A stretch of 7,887 nt of DNA from Candidatus Brocadiia bacterium (GTDB taxonomy: Bacteria > Planctomycetota > PUPC01 > DSUN01), in assembly GCA_016782825.1 (NCBI GenBank), contig JADHXT010000152.1, positions 1-7,887 on the forward strand, read 5' to 3'. The translations under genes were made by a program, and so were the position numbers. Below the pieces are notes generated by a model. That model saw only the letters and a list, made by a program, of their open reading frames with translations, did no database searches and had not been told where the DNA came from. Of this stretch, positions 1 through 7,887 are shown piece by piece. Numbering within the stretch: the stretch's first letter is position 1; each line of letters begins with the position of its first letter.

Positions 1-414
1 GAGGGCCAGGCCGACCTCGCCGGGCTTCTGCACGCGGTGGCCGAGCTGATCTCCAAGCGCAGCCTGGTGATCGTCCTGTCCGACCTGCTGGCCGACCCGC
101 AGCCGGTGCTCGATGCGTTCCACCACCTGCGCTTCAAAGGCCACGAGGTCGTCGTGTTCCATATCCTGGACGAGGCGGAGGCCTCGTTCCCGTTCTCGCA
201 GTTCACGCGGTTCGAGGACATGGAGACCCCGGACCACGTGACGGCCGACGCGCGGGTGCTGCGCGATGCCTATCTGCGCGAACTCGATGCGTTCATCGAG
301 CGGTACCGCACCGACTGTGTCCGTCGGCGCATCGACTACATGCAGGTGGACACCTCCACCACCTTTGACAAAGCCTTGCTGGCCTACCTGGTGCGGCGCG
401 CCGGCTACGGATGA
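1..414 (+). CDS. DUF58 domain protein, C-terminal part (5' end outside window)
   Basis: An open frame runs from the first base to the TGA at 412-414, giving 137 residues with no start in the window. The sequence follows the C-terminal half of DUF58 proteins. It has a hydrophobic strand ending in Ser-Asp (LVIVLSDLL), a helix, then GHEVVVFHILD and an FPF segment. Near the end is the RRRIDYMQVDTS stretch followed by the conserved FDKALLAYL, and the protein stops just after it, as is usual for the family. DUF58 proteins have a von Willebrand A-like fold and are typically encoded beside MoxR AAA+ ATPases and Bat proteins. The metal-binding Asp-x-Ser-x-Ser would lie upstream of the window and cannot be checked. 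The neighbour at 461 is a BatA-type protein, which supports this call. The biochemical role of DUF58 proteins is poorly defined; a chaperone or assembly role with MoxR is the usual proposal. Confidence 0.88.
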   Translation, partial: EGQADLAGLLHAVAELISKRSLVIVLSDLLADPQPVLDAFHHLRFKGHEVVVFHILDEAEASFPFSQFTRFEDMETPDHVTADARVLRDAYLRELDAFIERYRTDCVRRRIDYMQVDTSTTFDKALLAYLVRRAGYG

Positions 415-464
415 ATGGGCGCGCCCGGGTGGGTGCTGCGCGAGACGTGCCATCTTCGGAATGA
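411..464 (+). other. 17-codon mini-ORF linking two genes by ATGA overlaps
   Basis: The TGA stop of the DUF58 gene is part of an ATGA (411-414). The ATG in it opens a 17-codon frame (MNGRARVGAARDVPSSE) whose own TGA, at 462-464, sits in a second ATGA (461-464) containing the likely start of the BatA-type gene. Both ends therefore have the geometry of translational coupling by termination-reinitiation. The downstream start has no convincing Shine-Dalgarno, so a relay is plausible. The peptide resembles nothing I know and could simply be a by-product of chance overlaps; the coincidence is seen directly, the function is inferred. Confidence 0.25.
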
Positions 465-2662
465 GCATCATGGCCATGCCCCTTCTGGCGCTCGATTTCG
501 CCGTGCCCGGCGCCCTGTGGGGCCTCGTGGCCGTGGGCATCCCCGTGGTGCTGCACCTGCTGTTCCGGCAGAAGCCCGTCGTCGTGCGGTTCCCCGCCCT
601 GCGGTTGCTGCTGGCCTCGTGTCGGCAAACGGCGCGGCGTTTCCGGCTGAAGCAACTCCTCCTGCTGCTGCTGCGGATGATGGTGGTGGCGGCCTTCGTG
701 GCCGTGCTGGCGGGCCCGCGGCTCGTGGAGCACCACCCCGGCCCGCGCGGCGGCCGCAGGGTCAACGCCGTGGTCGTGCTCGACACCTCGTACAGCATGA
801 GCCACGTGGGACCCGACGGCTCTCCCCGCTTCCACCGTGCCAAGGCGCTGGCGCTCCAGATGCTGGACATTCTGTCGGCAGACAGCCGCCTGGCGCTCAT
901 CCTGTGCGCGGACGAGCCCGACGTGGCCGTGGGCGCCTTCACCTTCGACCGGCAGGCCATCGCCGAGCGCATCAAGCGCAGCCGCAGCGGCTACCGGCCC
1001 ACCGACTGCACCGCGGCGCTGCGTGAGGCCCAGCGCCTCTTCCGCGACGAGAAGGTGGCCGACGCTCGTGCCATCTTCCTCTTCACCGACCTGACGGCCA
1101 ACGGCTGGCGGCCGAGGAAGGAGGAGGAGGAGGGCAGCGGCGCCGCTGTGTATGTGATCGACGTGGGCGACGACGGCGGCGGCAACCGCTCCGTGGCGCT
1201 CGACAGGCAGTCGTTCGGCGCGGCCGATGTGGGTCTTCCGTTCGCCTTCGAGGCACGGGTGGCTTTCGCCGAGCCCGGCGCGACGGCCGTGGTGGAGCTG
1301 CACGTGGACGACCAGCTTCGCGGGGAGCGCCACGTGGGGCCCGACGGCGAGGCGCGGTGCCGGTTTCAGACGACTCCGTCGGCACCCGGCTACCTGGCAG
1401 GGCGGGTGGCCCTGCGCGGCCGCGATGCCATCACGGCCGACGATGCCGCCTACTTCGCTGTCCCGTGCGGCGCGCGCCGGAGCGTGTTGGTGGTGGACGG
1501 TGCGGCGGGCGGCGGCGGGGGGCCTTCGGACGCGTTGTTCCTCACCCGCGCCCTGTCTCCGCCGGTGGCGGGAGCCGTCGCCGCCGTGCGCTGCGACGTG
1601 GTGGCACCGGCCGGGCTAGATGGCGATGCGGTGGCGGGCTCGGCGGCGGCGATTCTGCTCGACGTGGCGCGCCTGTCGGCCGCGCAGTGGGCACTGCTGG
1701 CGGGGCATGTGGCCCAGGGCGGCGGGCTCATTGTGTTTGGCGGTCCCCAGGTGGACGTGGCCTCCTACAACGCCCACGGCCGCGATCCGTTGGACGCCAA
1801 GGGCGGGCTGCTCCCGTGCTCCCTGGCGGGCGCACGCCCAGGGGCGGCCTTCCGTTTCCGCCAGGGCAGCTTCGACCATCCCTTGCTGCGCCCCTTCGAG
1901 CGCGAGAACCCACACCTGGGCGAGCCGGTGTTCACGGCCTGTCTTGTCGCCACGCCGGCGAAGGACGCGGCCCGCGTGGTGTTGAGCTTCGACAACGGCC
2001 TGCCGGCGCTGGTGGAGAAGGCCTATGGCCAGGGGCGCGTACTGGTGTTTACGGGCACGGCCGGGCCGCGGTGGGGCGATTTCCCGCGCGTGCCCCACGC
2101 CTACGTGCCGTTTGCGCACGAGATGGTGCGCCACGTGACCCGCCGCGAGGAGCAGCCCCCGTGGGTGCGGGTGGGCGAGGCCGTGCGCGTGGTGTCGCCC
2201 GACCGGGGGCCACTGCGCTCGGTGCGCGTGCAGCCACCCGACGTGGGGAGCTGGTTGTCCGTGGTGCTGCCGCGGGACGGCCAGGGGCGGTTCCCCAACG
2301 CCGTGCCGCTGGCCGACACGGAGCAGCCGGGCATCTACCTGGTGGAAATCGCCTCGGAGAAATCCACGACCACGCAGTTGGTGGCTGTGAACGTGGACAC
2401 GCGGGAGTCGCTGCCCGAGCGGTTCACCGAAAAGGAGCTGGCCCGCCTGCTGCCGGGAACGCCGGTGGCCGTGTTCCGCAGGCTGCGGGAGTTGCGGGAG
2501 CCGTTGGAGGTGGGCGGCACGGTGACCGACCTCAACCGCACCCTCGTGCCGCTGCTGCTCCTGCTGCTGGTGATGGAGCTCGTGGTGGCCAACCGCATGT
2601 ATGGCCGCACGGCGCCCTTGGCGGAGGTGCCGACGGGCGCGCCGCCGCTGCCGGAGGAGTGA
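461..2662 (+). CDS. BatA/von Willebrand A domain membrane protein
   Basis: A 733-residue protein. The N-terminus matches the BatA (aerotolerance regulator N-terminal) module: a hydrophobic segment at about 13-34, a basic loop, and a second membrane segment at about 64-84. A von Willebrand A domain follows with a complete MIDAS: Asp108-x-Ser110-x-Ser112, Thr181 and Asp210 (in FLFTDLT). Residues about 250-335 look like a beta-rich Ig-like module. About 340-555 resembles the class I glutamine amidotransferase-like fold found in large Bat proteins, with ILLDVARLS, GGGLIVFGG and GRVLVFTGT; I see no convincing catalytic Cys triad. A third membrane segment at about 694-710 (LVPLLLLLLVMELVVA) is followed by a short acidic, Pro-rich tail. 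The vWA domain is probably extracytoplasmic. Start: ATG 461 is the first in-frame ATG after the DUF58 stop and precedes the membrane segment; 470 and 476 are possible, and none has a clear ribosome-binding site. It probably works with DUF58 and MoxR partners; the substrate is unknown. Confidence 0.87.
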   Translation: MSIMAMPLLALDFAVPGALWGLVAVGIPVVLHLLFRQKPVVVRFPALRLLLASCRQTARRFRLKQLLLLLLRMMVVAAFVAVLAGPRLVEHHPGPRGGRRVNAVVVLDTSYSMSHVGPDGSPRFHRAKALALQMLDILSADSRLALILCADEPDVAVGAFTFDRQAIAERIKRSRSGYRPTDCTAALREAQRLFRDEKVADARAIFLFTDLTANGWRPRKEEEEGSGAAVYVIDVGDDGGGNRSVALDRQSFGAADVGLPFAFEARVAFAEPGATAVVELHVDDQLRGERHVGPDGEARCRFQTTPSAPGYLAGRVALRGRDAITADDAAYFAVPCGARRSVLVVDGAAGGGGGPSDALFLTRALSPPVAGAVAAVRCDVVAPAGLDGDAVAGSAAAILLDVARLSAAQWALLAGHVAQGGGLIVFGGPQVDVASYNAHGRDPLDAKGGLLPCSLAGARPGAAFRFRQGSFDHPLLRPFERENPHLGEPVFTACLVATPAKDAARVVLSFDNGLPALVEKAYGQGRVLVFTGTAGPRWGDFPRVPHAYVPFAHEMVRHVTRREEQPPWVRVGEAVRVVSPDRGPLRSVRVQPPDVGSWLSVVLPRDGQGRFPNAVPLADTEQPGIYLVEIASEKSTTTQLVAVNVDTRESLPERFTEKELARLLPGTPVAVFRRLRELREPLEVGGTVTDLNRTLVPLLLLLLVMELVVANRMYGRTAPLAEVPTGAPPLPEE

Positions 2663-2675
2663 GCCCGCCGGGAGC

Positions 2676-3863
2676 TTACAGCACGCGGCAGATGCGGCAC
2701 TTCAGATAGCGCGTCTCGGGGCAGGCCACGGTGACGGGGTGGTCGGGCCCCTGGCCGCGGGTCTCGAGCACCTGCACGTCGCGGCCGATGTCGATGGCAG
2801 CGGCGTTGAGCATGGCGTCGAAGGTGGCGCCGTCCACGTGCTGCGAGCACGAGCAGGTGACGAGAATCCCCCCCGGCTCCAGACATTGCATGGCCACCAG
2901 GTTGATGTCCTTGTAGCCGCGCAGTGCCTTCTCCACATCGGCGTGGGAGCGGGCGAACTTCGGCGGGTCCAGCACGATGAGGCCGAAGGCCTGCTCCTCG
3001 GCTCGCAGCCGGCGCAGTTCGCCGAACACATTGCCCTTGAGGAAGGTGATGTCGTCCACGGCGTTGAGCTCGGCGTTGTGACGTGCCAGGGCGAGCGCGT
3101 GGTCGGAGAGGTCGACGGCGATGGTCTCGCCCACCGCGCCTTGGGCTTTGGCGAAGATGGAGAATGCGCCGGCGTAGGCGAAGCAGTCGAGCATCCGGCG
3201 GCCGGCGGCGTAGGGGAGGACGGCGCGCCAGTTGTCGCGCTGGTCGAGGAAGAGGCCGGTCTTCTGGCCCGCGCGCACATCCACGTCGAACCGCACGCCG
3301 TGCATGGTGATGGGGACGCGCTCGGGCGGCTCGCCGTCGGCGTGGGAGCCGACGTGGGGCTCGATGCCCTCCTTGTCGGCCACATCGGTGTCGCTGCGCT
3401 CGAAGACGGCGAGGCCGGGGCAGTGCTGGCGCAGGGCCTCGAGGATCAGGGCGCGGCGGTGGGCCATGCCGAGGGAGAGAATCTGGAGCACCAGCCAGTC
3501 GCCGTAGCGGTCGACCACCACGCCGGGGAGGCCGTCGCCTTCGCTGTGCACCACGCGGTAGGCGTCGGTGTGCTCGGGCAGACGGAGCACGTCGTTGCGG
3601 AGGGCCACGGCGAGGCGCACGCGGCTCGCGAAGAACGCCTCGTCCACCACCTCGTCGGGGTTCCAGGACAGCAGCCGCACGCGAATCTGTGAGTGGCCGT
3701 TGTAGAGGCCCTTGGCCACGAACTGGCCGCGGTCGTCCACCACGTGGACCATGTCGCCGTCGCCGGGCTCTCCGTCCACGCGCTGCACCGAGCCGGAAAA
3801 GACCCAGGGGTGGCCGAAGAAGAAGGGCTTGGCGCGTCCGCGGCGCAGATGCACGGTGGGCAT
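2676..3863 (-). CDS. rlmI: RlmI-type 23S rRNA (cytosine-C5) methyltransferase
   Basis: A 395-residue class I SAM-dependent methyltransferase of the RlmI/RlmK-like family (COG1092). In E. coli, RlmI makes m5C1962 in 23S rRNA. A PUA-type RNA-binding domain occupies about residues 1-75 (HPWVFSGSV, VAKGLYN). The central EEHEH-like region leads to GQKTGLFLDQRDN (199-211), a family hallmark. The SAM-binding motif I is LDCFAYAGAFS (225-235), motif IV is DPPKF (299-303), and the motif VI segment TCSCS holds Cys337 and Cys339, one of which should be the catalytic nucleophile. The C-terminus ends in the usual YLK plus hydrophobic strand, so the protein is full length. AGGAAG (3871-3876) lies 7 bases before the ATG and fixes the start. 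It is the last gene of the minus-strand cluster, 36 bases after lon. The exact target base cannot be read from sequence; a paralogue modifying another site is possible. Confidence 0.88.
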   Translation of the reverse strand: MPTVHLRRGRAKPFFFGHPWVFSGSVQRVDGEPGDGDMVHVVDDRGQFVAKGLYNGHSQIRVRLLSWNPDEVVDEAFFASRVRLAVALRNDVLRLPEHTDAYRVVHSEGDGLPGVVVDRYGDWLVLQILSLGMAHRRALILEALRQHCPGLAVFERSDTDVADKEGIEPHVGSHADGEPPERVPITMHGVRFDVDVRAGQKTGLFLDQRDNWRAVLPYAAGRRMLDCFAYAGAFSIFAKAQGAVGETIAVDLSDHALALARHNAELNAVDDITFLKGNVFGELRRLRAEEQAFGLIVLDPPKFARSHADVEKALRGYKDINLVAMQCLEPGGILVTCSCSQHVDGATFDAMLNAAAIDIGRDVQVLETRGQGPDHPVTVACPETRYLKCRICRVL

Positions 3864-3899
3864 AACAGCACTTCCTGTGGGGCGAGAGAGTGGCGAGGG

Positions 3900-6335
<2,436 letters not shown>

Positions 6336-6361
6336 GGCATTCTCTCGTGGCGGGCGGGGCG

Positions 6362-6811
6362 TCAGAGGCGGAGCTGCACCGGGTCGCGCAGCTCGCGGGC
6401 CTCGTCGCACTTCGGGACGGTGATGAGGAGGAAGCCGTCGGCGTATTTCGCTTCGGCCTCTTCGTGACAGATGTTGGGCGGCAGCGAAACGACCCGCTCG
6501 AACAGGCCGGAGCGGATCTCGAGCTGGTGGTAGGTCTTCCTCTCGTGGGGCGTGGTGTCGTGGCGCACGGCGCGCACCAGCAGGGCGTTGGCCCGCAGCA
6601 CGATGAGGATGTCCTTCACATCGAGGCCGGGCGCCTCGAGCCGCACCACCACGCTGCCCTCGGTTTCGTACACGTCCGTCGGCGGCTGCCAGAAGCTGCC
6701 ATGGGGCGTGTCGAGAAACGATTCGGAGAAGAAGAAGTCGGTAGCCAGCTTGTCGAGCTGCCGCTCGAGGAGGCGCAGCCGGCCGAAAAACTTGTCGTCT
6801 TCAGAAGCCAT
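6362..6811 (-). CDS. Hsp20/alpha-crystallin family small heat shock protein
   Basis: A 149-residue small heat shock protein, an ATP-independent holdase that keeps unfolding proteins soluble for refolding or degradation. The N-terminal arm (1-41) is rich in Phe and Leu with charged residues, as usual for substrate-binding arms. The alpha-crystallin domain runs from about 42 to 134: PPTDVYETEG at its start, LEAPGL (58-63), the conserved GLFERVVSLP (102-111), and the closing strand ADGFLLITVPK (124-134), which has GFL where GVL is commoner. The tail ends with V-Q-L (145-147), fitting the I/V-x-I/L oligomerisation motif. Start: ATG 6811 has GAGGG (6818-6822) six bases upstream; an upstream in-frame ATG at 6886 would put the -10 box inside the gene and adds unrelated sequence. 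First gene of the hsp20-lon-rlmI cluster. In E. coli, Lon degrades the small heat shock proteins IbpA and IbpB, so cotranscription makes sense. No CIRCE or HAIR operator is visible. Confidence 0.93.
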   Translation of the reverse strand: MASEDDKFFGRLRLLERQLDKLATDFFFSESFLDTPHGSFWQPPTDVYETEGSVVVRLEAPGLDVKDILIVLRANALLVRAVRHDTTPHERKTYHQLEIRSGLFERVVSLPPNICHEEAEAKYADGFLLITVPKCDEARELRDPVQLRL

Positions 6812-6817
6812 TGTGAA

Positions 6818-6836
6818 CCCTCGACTTCTGAGAGGA
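6818..6836 (-). promoter_or_regulatory. hsp20 Shine-Dalgarno within a possible short hairpin
   Basis: Read on the minus strand, the ribosome-binding site GAGG (6822-6819) is complementary to CCTC (6835-6832), with a 9-base loop. A U-G pair (6836/6818) could extend it to five pairs. Such pairing would hide the hsp20 ribosome-binding site, as in RNA thermometers known for many bacterial small heat shock genes. The stem is short and a competing CTTC/GAAG pairing exists nearby, so a thermometer is only a possibility. The Shine-Dalgarno itself is clear. Confidence 0.35.
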
Positions 6837-6848
6837 AGACTCACGCGT

Positions 6849-6895
6849 TGCTTGGGCACCACGCCCCTGCTTGGGGAGGATACCACATGGTTGGG
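6849..6895. repeat. Three TGSTTGGG direct repeats, putative operator
   Basis: TGCTTGGG occurs at 6849-6856 and 6868-6875, and the one-mismatch copy TGGTTGGG at 6888-6895. The start-to-start distances are 19 and 20 bases, close to two helical turns. On the minus-strand promoter the copies fall in the early leader, across the predicted transcription start, and in the spacer between -10 and -35. This placement would suit a repressor of the hsp20 operon that binds cooperatively on one face of the helix. Flanking bases are not conserved. I do not recognise the motif as that of a known regulator; it is not CIRCE (TTAGCACTC) or HAIR (CTTGAGT). Confidence 0.45.
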
Positions 6896-6905
6896 CCTGT
6901 GTCAA
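6877..6905 (-). promoter_or_regulatory. Sigma70-type promoter of hsp20-lon-rlmI
   Basis: On the minus strand the -35 box is a perfect TTGACA (6905-6900), then a 17-base spacer, then TATCCT (6882-6877; 4 of 6 matches to TATAAT). TGG immediately before the -10 box gives an extended -10 element. The predicted start is near 6870, leaving a leader of about 59 bases before hsp20. There are no convincing sigma32 boxes (CTTGAA and CCCCAT), so heat control, if any, would come through a repressor or the leader. Confidence 0.72.
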
Positions 6906-6907
6906 AA

Positions 6908-6923
6908 GCGCGGCGGCGCGGCG
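6908..6923. repeat. Tandem GCGCGGCG repeat between divergent promoters
   Basis: Two exact copies of GCGCGGCG stand head to tail at 6908-6915 and 6916-6923. They lie in the 30-base segment between the two outward-facing -35 boxes (6906-6935). The position would suit a shared regulator site, but simple GC-rich repeats arise easily in this composition, so no function is claimed. Confidence 0.3.
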
Positions 6924-6935
6924 GGTCACTCGCTG

Positions 6936-6964
6936 TTGATTCTGTCGGGGGTGTGGTTTATAAT
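6936..6964 (+). promoter_or_regulatory. Sigma70-type promoter of lpdA
   Basis: TTGATT (6936-6941) and a perfect TATAAT (6959-6964) are separated by 17 bases, the best spacing for sigma70-type promoters. The run stands out as AT-rich in a GC-rich setting. The predicted start is near 6971, giving a leader of about 47 bases with a GAGAGG ribosome-binding site (7007-7012) before the lpdA ATG. No operator specific to this promoter is evident. Confidence 0.75.
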
Positions 6965-7017
6965 CGGCGGGCAGGCGCGCGCTGTCCATCCCCCTGTTTC
7001 TCCGTTGAGAGGCTCCT

Positions 7018-7887
7018 ATGGCACGGTTCGACATTGCGGTCATTGGCTCGGGTCCCGGCGGCTACGTGGCGGCCCTGCGGGCGGCCCAGTTGGGCAAGGC
7101 GGTGTGTGTGGTGGAGCGGGACGCGCTGGGCGGCGTGTGCCTGAACCGCGGCTGCATCCCCACCAAGGCGCTGGCCCATTCGGCCGACGTGTTCGAGGAG
7201 GCCAAGGAGGGCGAGAAGATCGGCGTGTGTGTGGGCGACCTGACCCTCGACTTCGGCAAGATGATGGCCGCGAAAGACGCCGTGGTGCGGAAGCTCTCGG
7301 GCGGCGTGGGCTTTCTCCTCAAGCGGGCCAAGGTAACCGTGTTTGCCGGCGAAGGCCGGCTGGTGGACCGCAAGACCATCGTCGTGACGCTGAACGAAGG
7401 CGGCGAGGAAACCCTCGAGGCCGAGAAGATCATCCTGGCCACCGGCTCGGAGCCGGCGCGCCCAAGCTGGCTGCCCTTCGACAGCGACCGCCTGATGACG
7501 AGCGACGAGGCCCTCCAGCTCGCCGAGATGCCCGCCAGCGTGCTCATCCTCGGCGGCGGCTACATCGGATGCGAGTTTGCCTGCATCCTGAGCCAGCTCG
7601 GCTGCCAGGTGACCGTGGTGGAGATGCTCGACCATCTGCTTCCGCTCATGGACGCCGACGTGGGGGCCGAGATCACCAAGTCGCTCAAGCGCCGCAAGGT
7701 GAAAGTCCACACAGGCACCAAGCTCGAGTCGCTCGAGGCCGACGACGCCGGCGTGGTGGCCACCCTCGAGGGCGGCAAGACGATCGAGGCCGAGAAAGCC
7801 CTCATCTGCATCGGCCGCAGGATGCTGAGCGATGGCCTGGGCCTCGAGGAGGCCGGCGTGGCGGTGGAGAACGGCGCCATCCAGATC
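7018..7887 (+). CDS. lpdA: Dihydrolipoyl dehydrogenase (E3), N-terminal part, cut by window end
   Basis: The frame is open from ATG 7018 to the last base, giving 290 residues; the family is usually about 460-475, so the rest lies outside. E3 is the FAD flavoenzyme that reoxidises lipoamide in 2-oxoacid dehydrogenase and glycine cleavage complexes, passing electrons to NAD+. The FAD-binding fold opens with IGSGPGG (9-15). The redox disulfide is Cys41/Cys46 in CLNRGCIPTK, typical of E3. The FAD contact ATGSEP precedes the NAD-binding GGGYIGCE (179-186), and the IGRR (265-268) second FAD contact is followed by DGLGLE. The dimerisation domain with the catalytic His-Glu is not in the window. GAGAGG (7007-7012), five bases before the ATG, supports the start. 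It is transcribed from its own promoter, away from hsp20. Other disulfide oxidoreductases (mercuric or glutathione reductase) are less likely given the CLNRGC form. Which complex it serves cannot be told here. Confidence 0.93.
   Translation, partial: MARFDIAVIGSGPGGYVAALRAAQLGKAVCVVERDALGGVCLNRGCIPTKALAHSADVFEEAKEGEKIGVCVGDLTLDFGKMMAAKDAVVRKLSGGVGFLLKRAKVTVFAGEGRLVDRKTIVVTLNEGGEETLEAEKIILATGSEPARPSWLPFDSDRLMTSDEALQLAEMPASVLILGGGYIGCEFACILSQLGCQVTVVEMLDHLLPLMDADVGAEITKSLKRRKVKVHTGTKLESLEADDAGVVATLEGGKTIEAEKALICIGRRMLSDGLGLEEAGVAVENGAIQI

Noticed and set aside
266..460. Upstream extension of the BatA-type gene to ATG 266
   Set aside because: It would overlap the DUF58 gene by 149 bases and adds Pro/Thr/Ser/Arg-rich sequence unlike the family's N-terminus, which begins with the membrane segment.
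1100..1140. Purine-rich GGAGGAGG stretch as an internal ribosome-binding site
   Set aside because: It encodes an acidic Glu run in a vWA loop, and no plausible start codon with a meaningful frame follows it.
1684..1697. Inverted repeat GCAGTG-GG-CACTGC
   Set aside because: It lies inside the BatA-type coding sequence without a U-run or nearby promoter; a short palindrome like this is likely chance.
1357..2709. A 450-codon plus-strand frame inside the BatA-type gene
   Set aside because: Its product is Gly/Arg/Ala-rich with no motif, while the overlapping frame has a full vWA MIDAS and membrane segments.
6336..6410. Lon start at ATG 6410
   Set aside because: It overlaps the end of hsp20 by 49 bases and adds a 25-residue Arg/Pro/Ala leader; ATG 6335 has its own Shine-Dalgarno and begins the normal Lon N-terminal domain.
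6883..6910. Possible sigma32 -35/-10 pair upstream of hsp20
   Set aside because: No CTTGAA-like box at a suitable distance from a CCCCAT-like box; the CCCAACCAT stretch is a poor match and lies in the spacer of a much better sigma70-type promoter.

Overview
The window is chromosomal, high-GC DNA (about two thirds G+C by eye) from a bacterium. It is densely coding, with one intergenic region over 100 bases (6812-7017). The DUF58 plus BatA-type gene pair, the dihydrolipoyl dehydrogenase and the Lon/Hsp20 pairing fit an uncultured-type Planctomycetota or a neighbouring phylum. This placement is an inference from gene content and composition; no rRNA or marker tree supports it.

Layout. Bases 1-414 (+) are the 3' end of a DUF58 protein gene. 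After a 46-base junction comes 461-2662 (+), a large membrane-anchored BatA/von Willebrand A protein with an intact MIDAS. These two look like the end of a MoxR/DUF58/Bat-type operon that starts before the window. A minus-strand cluster converges on it with a 13-base gap. In transcription order it is hsp20 (6811-6362), lon (6335-3900) and an RlmI-type 23S rRNA methyltransferase (3863-2676), with gaps of 26 and 36 bases. The 6812-7017 region separates this cluster from a divergent dihydrolipoyl dehydrogenase gene (from 7018, cut by the window edge).

The intergenic region carries two near-consensus sigma70-type promoters back to back, each with a 17-base spacer: TTGACA/TATCCT towards hsp20 and TTGATT/TATAAT towards lpdA. 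Three TGSTTGGG direct repeats, spaced 19 and 20 bases, lie across the hsp20 promoter and leader and look like an operator. The hsp20 Shine-Dalgarno can pair with an upstream CCUC.

Function. The hsp20-lon-rlmI cluster joins aggregate holding, ATP-dependent proteolysis and ribosomal RNA modification in one probable transcript. The DUF58/BatA pair probably acts at the membrane with a MoxR ATPase encoded outside the window. I see no mobile element, CRISPR array, RNA gene or clearly new system. The observations most worth checking are the TGSTTGGG repeat array, a 17-codon relay ORF joining the DUF58 stop to the BatA start, and a strongly basic tail on Lon.
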